Notes: a model not told the origin generated them from the sequence alone. DNA of 30,764 nucleotides from UBA1181 sp045600225 (GCA_045600225.1 JAZRXL010000002.1:1-30764); one strand, 5' to 3'; shown: positions 8,836 through 17,020, counted from the stretch's first letter. A program made the numbers and translations.

Positions 8836-8890
8836 TTCGGGGGGGCTGCAGAGGGACCACCACTGCTCCCGTTGGTCGCAGAGGCTACAG
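8836..8890. repeat. Degenerate boundary repeat, copy B
   Basis: A G+C-rich stretch after the caspase-like gene, containing CTTCGGGGGGGCTGCAGAGG, then GACCACCACTGCTCCC and GTTGGTCGCAGAGGCTACAG. It aligns with copy A (4651) over its 3' half and with copy C (9742) over its 5' half (CTTCGGGGG, GCAGAGGGA, CCACT). It lies 15 bp past the stop of the KAP-caspase module. Confidence 0.5.
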
Positions 8891-8940
8891 AAGAAAAAGT
8901 AGTAGTTAATAAATGGAATAATACATAATGTCTAACGATA

Positions 8941-9675
8941 ATGGAACAGTTATATTATCTTAATCATGAGCGCTTTGAGCCAGGAGATACAAAGAAGGCT
9001 TTTGAATTTGCGATACAGTTGATACAAAAGAATAGAGATATAGATACAATCACTTTTCTTGTATATCAGCAAAATCAGTATGAACCTTTTCTTGGAGAGA
9101 TGGGGTTTACTCGTCAGCAGATACAAGCGCATATGTTCAATGATCATGATATCAAAATTCAGATACACACGGTAAAGACCTATCATCCTAATTATATTTT
9201 TTCTGGCGAACCTAAGAGAGAATTACTGATTGCTGTTGGAGTGCCCCCAAAATCTCTTGAAGAGCTTATTGACAAGAGTCGGGTTAAATATTGGATAATT
9301 GTACCCTGGCTTTTGAATGAGAATGAGCAGTTCCTAAAGATATTCGAAGCAAAAAATATTGAGACAAATGAGCAGATAACATTTGAATATGAAATTGATC
9401 CGAGAATCCAAGGTGCAATAGAATGGTTGAAGGCAACATCATATCCCAATGAAGGCTATCATCACCCAAATGATGAAAATCGGTTGAAGGATATGGCAAA
9501 TGCTATCAAACATTACAACATCCCATTTGAACATGATGCACTTCTCCATTATTGCATACATAATGGACTCCTTTATGAATCTGCTTGTAAAACAGCGGAA
9601 TACTTCGAAAAGGCTCAAAATCGCAAGTTTCATGTATATGATCCTTATGGCCAAAATTCCTTTTGGAACAAATGA
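8941..9675 (+). CDS. Hypothetical protein of the accessory island
   Basis: A protein of 244 residues with no family recognised. The first 130 residues look like an alpha/beta fold: FAIQLIQKNRDIDTITFLVY, a HDIKIQIHTVKTYHPNY stretch, RELLIAVGVPP and KYWIIVPWLL are spaced like alternating strands and helices. A C-terminal helical part contains several histidines (NIPFEHDALLHYCIHNGL). There is no signal peptide or membrane segment. ATG 8941 is used. The gene has its own repeat on each side (copies B and C), so it appears to be a one-gene module rather than a third member of the KAP-caspase operon. Base composition is low in G+C like the neighbours. Function unknown; a defence or immunity role is only suggested by context. 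Confidence 0.7.
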   Translation: MEQLYYLNHERFEPGDTKKAFEFAIQLIQKNRDIDTITFLVYQQNQYEPFLGEMGFTRQQIQAHMFNDHDIKIQIHTVKTYHPNYIFSGEPKRELLIAVGVPPKSLEELIDKSRVKYWIIVPWLLNENEQFLKIFEAKNIETNEQITFEYEIDPRIQGAIEWLKATSYPNEGYHHPNDENRLKDMANAIKHYNIPFEHDALLHYCIHNGLLYESACKTAEYFEKAQNRKFHVYDPYGQNSFWNK

Positions 9676-9911
9676 ATAGAAGGGATTGGTATTAAATATC
9701 TTCCCTCTACCCACCCATGCGGCACGAAGTCGCAGGAGCGCACTTCGGGGGCGGCAGAGGGAGCGCCACTCTGCCATTGCGGTCAGAGAGACTGCGGTAT
9801 CAGGAGAATGCCGGACCGACGGACCAGACAAGGCCGTAGCCGAGCTTGCTTGAGCTATGGTTTGCAAAGAGGTGGGGGAAAACGAAGTTAGTCGCGGCAC
9901 GGGAAGACTAA
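9676..9911. other. Non-coding stretch between the island and the decayed wbuC
   Basis: No credible gene. It contains boundary repeat C and a second short inverted pair CGAAGT (9725-9730) and ACTTCG (9742-9747). The remainder is G+C-rich sequence with no open reading frame resembling a known family; it may include eroded 5' parts of the wbuC relic. Confidence 0.5.
9742..9796. repeat. Degenerate boundary repeat, copy C, with hairpin
   Basis: A stretch starting CACTTCGGGGGCGGCAGAGG and ending AGAGAGACTGCGG. GGCAGAG at 9753-9759 and CTCTGCC at 9769-9775 form a perfect 7-bp stem. The 5' half matches copy B and the CAGAGAGACTGC end resembles the CCAGAGACTGC of the D copies at 27407 and 28582. It lies about 65 bp after the stop of the unknown gene at 8941. 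Confidence 0.5.
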
Positions 9912-10152
9912 GTCAATGCATTTTTTTTTGGGGGGGGACGAAGCTCCCAATACATCAGCCTTGCAGGACTTACCGGGACCGTGGTTATGGTACTAGGAAA
10001 ATCAATGGAAAACTTCTACAACGGAAAGGGCGAATTGACCGGTAAGATTCTGCTTGAAGCTGATGGAGAACGATCAGTACTGCCGATACCAGTTGGGCCG
10101 ATGGCATTCACTGGAAGTGCTGGAAGAGGATGTGATGAAGCTTGACGCTTAA
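9912..10152 (+). pseudogene. wbuC: Decayed wbuC-like cupin gene
   Basis: Translation in shifting frames recovers a WbuC-like protein. Near 9915-9950 the frame gives N-A-F-F-F-G-G-T-K-L-P-I-H, against NALEPGTVMPIH in the intact gene at 11253. From 9978 it gives TVVMVLGKSMENFYNGKGEL, then a TGKILLEADGER stretch, against TICMVRGKMLMRLFDDKG. After a shift near 10096, 10102-10152 reads WHSLEVLEEDVMKLDA and stops, against QWHSLEVLEEG and DDVMKR in the intact gene. At least two frameshifts are needed, and a run of T9 then G8 at 9921-9937 sits where LEP would be encoded. It ends 42 bp before fnlA copy 2. Read as a relic of the cupin gene that once followed fnlA copy 1. Confidence 0.75.
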
Positions 10153-10194
10153 CACTTAACGAATAAGAAACAAACGAAATAAAGATATACAACT

Positions 10195-11244
10195 ATGAGC
10201 ATTTTTGCAGGTAAAGTCCTCATGATTACCGGTGGAACCGGCAGTTTTGGCAATGCAGTGTTGAACCGATTCCTCCGTACCGATATCGGAGAGATCCGCA
10301 TTTTCTCACGTGACGAGAAGAAGCAGGACGACATGCGCCACCTCTATCAGGCCACCATGCCCGAGGTAGCAGGCAAGATCAAGTTCTACATAGGCGATGT
10401 CCGCAACAAGAGCACGCTCAAGACCGCCATGCGCGGGGTCGACTACATATTCCATGCTGCAGCACTCAAGCAGGTCCCCAGCTGCGAATTCTTCCCCATG
10501 GAGGCCGTCAAGACCAATGTGATTGGTACTGACAATGTGCTCGATGCCGCCATTGACGAGGGCGTCAAGTGCGTCATCTGCCTGTCAACTGACAAGGCTG
10601 CCTACCCCATCAACGCAATGGGCATCAGCAAGGCCATGGAGGAGAAGATTGCAGTTGCCAAGAGCCGCAACAGTCTTAACACCAAAATCTGCTGCACCCG
10701 CTACGGCAACGTCATGTGCAGCCGCGGAAGCGTCATTCCTCTCTGGATTGACCAGATCCGCAGCGGCAACCCCATCACCCTGACCGAACCCAAGATGACC
10801 CGCTTCATCATGAGTCTTGAGGAAGCTGTTGACCTGGTTATCTTTGCCTTTGAGCATGGTCAGAATGGCGACATTTTGGTCCAGAAAGCCCCAGCCTGCA
10901 CCATCCAGACCCAGGCCGAAGCCGTCTGTGAACTCTTTGGAGGCAAGAAGGAAGACATCAAGGTCATCGGTATCAGACACGGAGAGAAGATGTACGAGAC
11001 CCTCCTCACCAATGAGGAATGTGCAAAGGCCGAAGACATGGGCAACTTCTATCGCGTTCCCGCAGACAACCGCACCCTCAACTATGACAAATTCTTCACC
11101 GAAGGCGACACCAAACGCTGTGAGTTGACGGAGTTCAATAGCGACAACACCCGCAGGCTCAATGTCGAAGAGACCAAAGCCAAGATTGCAAGTCTGGAGT
11201 ACATACAGAATGAGCTCAAGGGGATTGAGAATATTGCAAAGTAA
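10195..11244 (+). CDS. fnlA: FnlA/CapE-type UDP-GlcNAc 4,6-dehydratase/5-epimerase, copy 2
   Basis: Same length (349 residues) and motifs as copy 1: TGGTGSFG, HAAALKQVP, STDKAAYPIN and the MxxxK of AMGISK. By eye about 16 substitutions separate the two proteins, clustered near residues 5-6, 50-54 and the last third, and third positions differ often. All catalytic motifs are intact in both copies, so both could be active. Copy 2 is followed after 8 bp by an intact wbuC, whereas copy 1 is followed by the accessory island and then a broken wbuC. The simplest reading is that two related fnlA-wbuC units became joined and the island entered the first. The alternative is recombination between two different capsule loci at the fnlA gene. 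Confidence 0.9.
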   Translation: MSIFAGKVLMITGGTGSFGNAVLNRFLRTDIGEIRIFSRDEKKQDDMRHLYQATMPEVAGKIKFYIGDVRNKSTLKTAMRGVDYIFHAAALKQVPSCEFFPMEAVKTNVIGTDNVLDAAIDEGVKCVICLSTDKAAYPINAMGISKAMEEKIAVAKSRNSLNTKICCTRYGNVMCSRGSVIPLWIDQIRSGNPITLTEPKMTRFIMSLEEAVDLVIFAFEHGQNGDILVQKAPACTIQTQAEAVCELFGGKKEDIKVIGIRHGEKMYETLLTNEECAKAEDMGNFYRVPADNRTLNYDKFFTEGDTKRCELTEFNSDNTRRLNVEETKAKIASLEYIQNELKGIENIAK

Positions 11245-11252
11245 TCCATACA

Positions 11253-11648
11253 ATGATAATAGACCAGAAACTATTGGATGAGCTCTCCGCTCAAGCGAAA
11301 GCTAATCCCAGGCTGCGGCAGAACTACGACTTGCGCACAAGCCCAGCGGACAACAGCCAGCGGATGCTCAATGCGTTGGAGCCAGGGACTGTGATGCCTA
11401 TCCATAGGCACATGAAGACCTCCGAGACAATTTGTATGGTCAGAGGCAAGATGTTGATGAGGCTGTTTGATGATAAGGGCACTATCACGGATGAGTTTGT
11501 GATGGAGCCTTGTGGAGAACATCCTATGGTGCAGGTTGAAGTCGGACAGTGGCATTCGCTGGAGGTGCTGGAAGAAGGAACCGTAGTCTTCGAGGCGAAG
11601 GATGGCGCGTATGAGCCAATCAAGGAAGACGATGTGATGAAGCGGTAG
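11253..11648 (+). CDS. wbuC: WbuC family cupin fold metalloprotein, copy 1
   Basis: A small cupin of 131 residues. The conserved N-terminal NPRLRQNYDLR and SQRMLNALEPGT lead into the metal site: PIHRHMKTSETI with H51, H53 and E58, and VGQWHSLEVLEEG with H101, which is the usual three-His/one-Glu set. WbuC proteins accompany FnlA/FnlB/FnlC in L-FucNAc-containing O-antigen loci; their exact reaction is not settled. Only 8 bp separate it from fnlA copy 2, so the two are almost certainly cotranscribed. A related intact copy lies at 26978 and a decayed one at 9912. Confidence 0.85.
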   Translation: MIIDQKLLDELSAQAKANPRLRQNYDLRTSPADNSQRMLNALEPGTVMPIHRHMKTSETICMVRGKMLMRLFDDKGTITDEFVMEPCGEHPMVQVEVGQWHSLEVLEEGTVVFEAKDGAYEPIKEDDVMKR

Positions 11649-11705
11649 CCGTTTTATATCAAAAATTAAGCTTAATAAATTAATAGAGAAATAATACACA
11701 AAATA

Positions 11706-12914
11706 ATGTTCAATCTTAACAAATTCATTGCTGACTCCGTGACGTTCCGTCCGGAGAGTATGTTCGGAAGGGACATACAGGCAAACAGTGAGAAACTAAC
11801 GGCCGAAATCAAAGGCAAGTCCGTCTGCGTGATTGGTGGTGCTGGCTCAATTGGCTCCAGCTTCATCAAAGCCATCCTTAGATTCGAGCCGGCTAAAGTG
11901 GTGGTAGTTGACCTTAACGAGAACGGACTTGCCGAACTGGTGCGTGACGTTCGTTCTACCGAGGGACTATTCGTTCCGGATGAGTTCCGTTGTTATACAC
12001 TCAACTTTGCTGATCCTATCTTTGAACGCATTTTCAGAGAAGAGAAAGGCTTCGATATAGTTGCCAATTTCTCAGCACACAAACATGTTCGGTCAGAAAA
12101 GGACAGATATAGTGTGCAGGCACTTATCGAGAACAACGACATCAAGGCAAAGAAACTGATGGATTTGCTGACAGTCTATCCCCCTAAGCATTTCTTCTGT
12201 GTCTCCACAGATAAAGCCGCCAATCCTGTCAACATCATGGGAGCAAGCAAGCGAATCATGGAAGACCTCGTTATGGCGTACAACAAATATTTCAAGGTGA
12301 CTACAGCACGTTTTGCCAATGTGGCTTTCTCAAATGGTTCTCTTCCTGACGGTTGGATTCACAGACTCCAAAAGAAACAACCTTTAGCTGCACCTTCCGA
12401 TGTCAAGCGCTACTTCGTCAGCCCTGAAGAATCCGGCCAGATCTGTATGCTCGCCTGCATCCTTGGCAACGGAGGCGAAGTATTCTTCCCTAAACTTGGT
12501 GAAGACCAGATGTTGACCTTCTCCGCCATCTGCGATGATTTTGTAAAAGCAGAGGGCTTTAATAAGGTTGAATGCAATAATGACCCAGAGGCAAAGAAAT
12601 TTGCTGCCGAGATGTCCTACGAATCCGAAGACTATCCCGTAGTCTATTTCAAGAGCGACACCACCGGCGAGAAAGCCTACGAAGAATTCTATGTTCCAGG
12701 CGAGAAAATCAACATGGAGCGCTTCTCCGCCCTCGGAGTGGTCGAGGAGACCACCCGCAGGCCGATGAACGAAGTCAACGACTTCTTCGCCGAACTCGAA
12801 GCCATCTTCGCCAAGGACGACTTCACCAAGGCCGAGGTAGTGCAATCCATCAAGAAGTTCATCCCCAACTTCGAGCATGAAGAGAAGGGGAAGAATCTGG
12901 ATCAGAAAATGTAA
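11706..12914 (+). CDS. UDP-N-acetylglucosamine 4,6-dehydratase (FlaA1-like SDR)
   Basis: A protein of 402 residues with the nucleotide-binding loop VIGGAGSIGSSFI at about residues 39-51, NFSAHKHVRSEKD, and STDKAANPVN followed by IMGASK with MxxxK in place of YxxxK. This is the FlaA1/PglF-type retaining dehydratase pattern, giving UDP-4-keto-6-deoxy-GlcNAc. About 40 residues precede the Rossmann core, and the C-terminal region (VPGEKINMERFSALGVVEET) is typical of the Bacteroidales members found beside LegC-type aminotransferases. The aminotransferase at 13225 is the expected next enzyme. The product would be UDP-2-acetamido-4-amino-2,4,6-trideoxyhexose, a bacillosamine-type precursor. No legionaminic acid synthase or CMP-transferase is visible, so a full sialic-acid-like pathway is not indicated. 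Confidence 0.82.
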   Translation: MFNLNKFIADSVTFRPESMFGRDIQANSEKLTAEIKGKSVCVIGGAGSIGSSFIKAILRFEPAKVVVVDLNENGLAELVRDVRSTEGLFVPDEFRCYTLNFADPIFERIFREEKGFDIVANFSAHKHVRSEKDRYSVQALIENNDIKAKKLMDLLTVYPPKHFFCVSTDKAANPVNIMGASKRIMEDLVMAYNKYFKVTTARFANVAFSNGSLPDGWIHRLQKKQPLAAPSDVKRYFVSPEESGQICMLACILGNGGEVFFPKLGEDQMLTFSAICDDFVKAEGFNKVECNNDPEAKKFAAEMSYESEDYPVVYFKSDTTGEKAYEEFYVPGEKINMERFSALGVVEETTRRPMNEVNDFFAELEAIFAKDDFTKAEVVQSIKKFIPNFEHEEKGKNLDQKM

Positions 12915-13082
12915 ACGATTAAATAATACTCCAGCGATTATTAGTAGTTATTAGATTGGTGTCATATCATATTTTTGGTTGCCAGGACGTGTCATTTTTT
13001 CAATACTTTCTGGGATGTGCGAGCATTTTCAATTTTGTTGGACAATTAAATAAAGTGAATAATATGAAGAAAATATTTGTAA
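12915..13082. other. A/T-rich intergenic stretch
   Basis: Between the dehydratase and the tRNA-like element nothing coding is seen except a possible 16-codon frame starting ATG 13064 (M-K-K-I-F-V-R-W-T-G-A-N-L-G-R-F, stop at 13112-13114), which runs into the structured element. GTGTCAT occurs twice. No promoter matching TTTG with TAnnTTTG at proper spacing could be placed with confidence. Confidence 0.4.
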
Positions 13083-13190
13083 GGTGGACAGGAGCTAACC
13101 TGGGCAGGTTCTAACGCAAATCTATAGTATGACCTAACTAATTACGAAAATAATAGGATGCTCATGTGGGTTCGATTCCCACCTGTCCAC
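13083..13190 (+). ncRNA. tRNA-like structured element (possible tRNA relic or regulatory RNA)
   Basis: GTGGACAG at 13083-13090 pairs perfectly with CTGTCCAC at 13183-13190 as an acceptor-like stem. Directly inside its 3' arm, GTGGG (13166-13170), the loop TTCGATT and CCCAC (13178-13182) form a textbook T-arm. A further hairpin AACCT-GGGC-AGGTT lies at the 5' side. No convincing anticodon arm can be drawn, and the spacing (108 nt) is too long for an ordinary tRNA. Eight plus five paired bases recall tRNA-Sec, but no UCA anticodon arm is present. It could be a tRNA relic, an attachment-site scar, or a leader RNA for the downstream aminotransferase gene, which starts 34 bp later. Confidence 0.4.
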
Positions 13191-13224
13191 TTTTGAAGTG
13201 TAATAACAAATAAGTAATAAAACT

Positions 13225-14463
13225 ATGTCGGATTATTCAAAGACTATAAACTTTATCAAGGAGTTGTACGGTAATCAGGAGTTCACACCCCTTGCCGTAC
13301 CCGTGTTCGCCGGCAACGAGAAGAAGTATCTCGATGAGTGTATCGATACCACTTTCGTTTCGTCAGTAGGTAAGTTCGTCGACCGTTTCGAGGAAGATAT
13401 GGCTCGTTATACGGGAGCCAAGAGAGCTGTGGTGTGTGTTTCAGGTACAAATGCCCTCCACATGTCTTTGATGCTCTCTGGCGTGAAGCGTGATGATGAA
13501 GTGCTCACCCAAGCGCTTACCTTTATTGCTACCTGTAACGCTCTCTCATACATTGGCGCATATCCTGTGTTCATCGATGTTGACAAGAGTACAATGGGAC
13601 TTTCACCTGACGCTCTCAAAGAGTGGCTTACCAAGAATGCCGAGATCCGAGTGGTCAAGAGTATTTACGAAGGCCCAGAACGTGACTTCACTTTCATCCC
13701 TTCAAGTCAAAATCCATACGCACCAGCAAAAGCTTGCTTCAATAAGAATACTGGTCGTAGAGTAAAAGCCTGCGTTCCAATGCATACATTCGGGCATTCT
13801 GTCCGCATCGAGGAGATCAAAGCCATCTGTGATGAATGGCATATCGAACTTGTTGAGGATGCAGCTGAATCAATTGGCTCCCTCTACAAAGGCAAACATA
13901 CAGGAACCTTTGGTAAGGTTGGTGCTATCTCCTTTAATGGCAACAAAACCATCACCACTGGAGGTGGCGGTATGATGCTCTTCAATGACGAGGAGTTGGG
14001 TACATACGCAAAGCATATCACTACTCAGGCTAAGATACCTCATCGTTGGGAGTTCCGTCACGATCACATTGGCTATAACTATCGTATGCCGAATATCAAT
14101 GCAGCCCTCGGTTGTGCTCAGTTGGAAAATCTTGACAGGAATATAGCCAGCAAACGAGAGATAGCAGCTGCTTATGCTGAGTTTTTCAAGGATGTGGATG
14201 GTATAGACTTCTTTGTTGAACCTGAGGATTGCTTCTCAAACTACTGGCTCAATGTCATCATCCTTAAAGATAAGGAAGCTCAACTTGAGTTCCTTCAGCA
14301 GACCAACGACAATAAGGTCATGACGCGTCCTATTTGGGAACTCATGAATCGTTTGCCTATGTTTGAGAAGTGTGAGAATGATGGACTGGAGAATACGATC
14401 TGGTTTGCGGATAGAGTGGTGAATATTCCGAGCAGTGTAAGAATAGAGAAGAGATGTATTTAG
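13225..14463 (+). CDS. legC: LegC-like PLP-dependent sugar aminotransferase (DegT/DnrJ/EryC1)
   Basis: A protein of 412 residues, normal for the LegC group. It shows VCVSGTNALHMSL (about 71-83, phosphate binding), FIDVD, VPMHTFGHS, VEDAAESIGS with D212 to contact the PLP pyridine nitrogen, and SFNGNKTITTGGGGMM with K241 as the Schiff-base lysine. These enzymes transfer an amino group from glutamate to the 4-keto group of a UDP-4-keto-6-deoxy-HexNAc. The dehydratase just upstream should provide that substrate. The stop overlaps the next gene by 10 bp (14454-14463), suggesting translational coupling to the polymerase. The C-terminus ends soon after RVVNIPSSV, as usual for the family. Confidence 0.85.
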   Translation: MSDYSKTINFIKELYGNQEFTPLAVPVFAGNEKKYLDECIDTTFVSSVGKFVDRFEEDMARYTGAKRAVVCVSGTNALHMSLMLSGVKRDDEVLTQALTFIATCNALSYIGAYPVFIDVDKSTMGLSPDALKEWLTKNAEIRVVKSIYEGPERDFTFIPSSQNPYAPAKACFNKNTGRRVKACVPMHTFGHSVRIEEIKAICDEWHIELVEDAAESIGSLYKGKHTGTFGKVGAISFNGNKTITTGGGGMMLFNDEELGTYAKHITTQAKIPHRWEFRHDHIGYNYRMPNINAALGCAQLENLDRNIASKREIAAAYAEFFKDVDGIDFFVEPEDCFSNYWLNVIILKDKEAQLEFLQQTNDNKVMTRPIWELMNRLPMFEKCENDGLENTIWFADRVVNIPSSVRIEKRCI

Positions 14464-15554
14464 TTATTTCATTTTCTTTATTGGCTATTTTGCTTACATT
14501 CCTTGAATCTCAAGGAAAAATTAAGCATGGGATGCTATTTGGTTTCATTTTGTTGACCACATTGGCGGCTATCCATTATGACTATGGTATGGATTATATG
14601 TCATATATGGAGACATATGATGGGATTAAATCTGGGAACCACACTCTTGTTGAAGTAATAAGTAGCGACCTTGTGCGCCAAAATGAAACTGGATGGGCAT
14701 TAATCAATTGGTTCTTTAGTTTTTGGGGAAAGTATGGCTTCTTCTGGATGGTGGCTATACTGAGTGTTTTTCAAAATGTAATATACTATCTTTTTATTCG
14801 AAGGTTTGTTCCACAAACTTGGTGGGCAATGGCTATTTTTATATATGTTTTTTCTACGCATTATTATTTAATTAACTTTTCTATGATGAGACAAGGTCTT
14901 GCTATTGCCCTTGTTTTATGGTCTTATAATTTTATAAGTCAAAAGAGATTATTCCCCGCCCTTCTTATTTTAGTTTGTGCACCGTTTATTCATCGTTCTA
15001 GTATGGTTATGCTTCCATTTGTTTTTTGGGAATATATTCCTTTAAGAAATGGTAGGCTCTATGCGATAGCTTATGTGTTGTTGTTTTCTGTATTGTTTTT
15101 TGGGCAAAATGTAATTGATGATGTATTTGGAGCGTTTTCTGAAGTGGATGAGTTTCAGTATTATATGAATGCGCATGGCAATAAAGATAATAACACTCAT
15201 TTCGGTATAGGTTTTTTATTAAATATGGTGCCTTTTGCTGTATCGCTATGGTTTCTTTGTAAAAGGGATGCTGATCTAAAAGAAAAAAAATTGGTTGCTT
15301 TATCTAGTATTGGAGCTATGATTATACCATTTACTCAGGTTATTGCATTGGCTAGTCGAGTGGGATTATATTTTTCGGTATTCAGTTTAGCTTCAGTTCC
15401 ATACGCCTATCGCGCTATTAATAATAAGGTAACTAAAACCTTTTTAGTTTTCATATACGTGGGAATGTTCATCTTAGATTATTATATCTTTTTTAAAGAT
15501 CCAGTGTTTTTGTTTAGTTATGTAAAATTTAACACAATATTTAGTGTGATATAA
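14454..15554 (+). CDS. EpsG family polysaccharide polymerase (Wzy-type)
   Basis: A very hydrophobic protein of 366 residues with about ten predicted membrane helices. The loop HYDYGMDYMSYMETYDGIKS after the first helices, and INFSMMRQGLAIALVLWSYN with the conserved MRQG, are the signature elements of the EpsG/Wzy group. A later FIHRSSM fits the family as well. Its likely role is to join lipid-linked repeat units in the periplasmic leaflet of the inner membrane. The coding sequence is markedly A/T-rich compared with fnlA and fnlC, as is usual for repeat-unit-specific polymerases gained by transfer. It overlaps the aminotransferase gene by 10 bp and is followed 11 bp later by the flippase. Confidence 0.82.
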   Translation: MYLVISFSLLAILLTFLESQGKIKHGMLFGFILLTTLAAIHYDYGMDYMSYMETYDGIKSGNHTLVEVISSDLVRQNETGWALINWFFSFWGKYGFFWMVAILSVFQNVIYYLFIRRFVPQTWWAMAIFIYVFSTHYYLINFSMMRQGLAIALVLWSYNFISQKRLFPALLILVCAPFIHRSSMVMLPFVFWEYIPLRNGRLYAIAYVLLFSVLFFGQNVIDDVFGAFSEVDEFQYYMNAHGNKDNNTHFGIGFLLNMVPFAVSLWFLCKRDADLKEKKLVALSSIGAMIIPFTQVIALASRVGLYFSVFSLASVPYAYRAINNKVTKTFLVFIYVGMFILDYYIFFKDPVFLFSYVKFNTIFSVI

Positions 15555-15565
15555 TTGTTTGAGAC

Positions 15566-17020
15566 ATGACATCCGAATCCTTAAAACAAAAAACAGCATC
15601 TGGTCTAACCTGGATTACAATTCAACGCTTTACCTCAACTGGTTTATCTTTTATTTCAGGAATAATATTGGCTCGTCTTTTGTCACCCGATGATTTTGGG
15701 TGTATTGGTATGTTATCAATCTTTATGGTTATTGCCAATAATTTTGTTGATGGGGGGTTTGCATCCGCACTAATCCAGAAACAAAAGCCAACCCAGGATG
15801 ACTATTCTACTATTTTCTATTGGAATTTGGGAATGGCGTTGTTTGTGTACATAGTAATCTACATTTGTGCGCCACATATTTCGAGTTTCTATAAATATGA
15901 CTTACTCTGTCCAGTTTTGCGAGTACAAGGAGTTGTTATTATTATTAATGCTTTTCTGCTTATCCCCAATAATCAACTTAGAAAACAATTTCAGTTTAGA
16001 AAAATTGCTAAAGTAGTCGTAATATCTACAATTTGTTCGTTGATAATTACAATAGTTATGGCATACAAAGGTTATGGCGTGTGGTCATTGGTTTCTCAAA
16101 ACATCACGATGTCATTATTCCCCACTATTGCATATTGGATTTCAAACAAATGGAAACCTTCACCACGTTTTTCAGTGCGTTCATTTAAAGATTTATTTGC
16201 CTTTGGGGGGTATATGTTTTTAACCAATATGCTCAATGCGATTTCTAGCAATATACAAGGACTTCTAATAGGCAAAATATACACACCAGCCACTATGGGC
16301 TATTATTCTAAAGCTCATAGTACTGAAACCATGGCATCGACGAGCATATCCCAGATATTGGCGCAAATAACACTCCCGCTGTATTCAGAGGTGCAAAATG
16401 ACTTACCAGCATTAGTTAATGTCGTTAAACGCCTTACAATTTCATTGGCATATATCACTTTTCCAATGATGTTTCTTTTATGTCTCCTCGCAAAGCCATT
16501 GTTCATTATATTGTATTCTGAAAAATGGCTTCCCAGTGTTCCATATTTTCAGATTCTTTGTGTGGCTGGTTTGGCCATTTGTTTACAAGCTGTAAATCTA
16601 CAGGCGGTAGCAGCAATAGGAAAAAGTAAATTAATGTTCAAGTGGACGGTTATAAAGAACTGCGTTACTTTGATATTCATTATTTCAGGTCTTGTCATTG
16701 CTGGCATTTGGGGAATGTTGGTTGGAATGGTACTTCAAGCCTGGTTTGCATATTTAGTTAATGCATCTCTTGTATCAAAACATGTGGGATATGACTTAAA
16801 AAAGCAATTTAGTGATTTAGCTCCAATCCTTTTGCTATCAATAATTGCTTTCATTGTCGCTTTTCTAATTGGTAAAGAACTATCAATTAACAGTTATATA
16901 ATAGCATTAATACAGGTAGTCATATTTTCTATATTATATTTTGGTGGCTCCTTTTTATTTAAGTTAGATTCATTTCTTTATTGTAAGAGTCTTGTCGTCT
17001 CATTTATAAAAAAAAAATGA
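15566..17020 (+). CDS. wzx: Wzx/WzxC-type lipid-linked oligosaccharide flippase (MOP superfamily)
   Basis: A protein of 484 residues with 12-14 hydrophobic segments. The N-terminus KQKTASGLTWITIQRFTSTG, then IILARLLSPDDFGCIGMLSI and FVDGGFASALIQKQ, is the standard opening of the WzxC/TuaB group of polysaccharide flippases. FGGYMFLTNMLNAISSNIQG and KIYTPATMGYYSKAHS in the middle are equally characteristic. It should move undecaprenyl-pyrophosphate-linked repeat units across the inner membrane for the adjacent EpsG-like polymerase. It is A/T-rich and the coding sequence ends in a run of lysine codons. The next gene starts 7 bp after its stop. Confidence 0.87.
   Translation: MTSESLKQKTASGLTWITIQRFTSTGLSFISGIILARLLSPDDFGCIGMLSIFMVIANNFVDGGFASALIQKQKPTQDDYSTIFYWNLGMALFVYIVIYICAPHISSFYKYDLLCPVLRVQGVVIIINAFLLIPNNQLRKQFQFRKIAKVVVISTICSLIITIVMAYKGYGVWSLVSQNITMSLFPTIAYWISNKWKPSPRFSVRSFKDLFAFGGYMFLTNMLNAISSNIQGLLIGKIYTPATMGYYSKAHSTETMASTSISQILAQITLPLYSEVQNDLPALVNVVKRLTISLAYITFPMMFLLCLLAKPLFIILYSEKWLPSVPYFQILCVAGLAICLQAVNLQAVAAIGKSKLMFKWTVIKNCVTLIFIISGLVIAGIWGMLVGMVLQAWFAYLVNASLVSKHVGYDLKKQFSDLAPILLLSIIAFIVAFLIGKELSINSYIIALIQVVIFSILYFGGSFLFKLDSFLYCKSLVVSFIKKK

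Noticed and set aside
8836..8890. G7 run as a phase-variable tract
   Set aside because: It lies outside any coding region and not at a clear promoter spacing; one sequence cannot show variation.
13083..13190. A true tRNA-Sec or ordinary tRNA
   Set aside because: Acceptor and T-arm fit, but no anticodon arm or anticodon could be placed.
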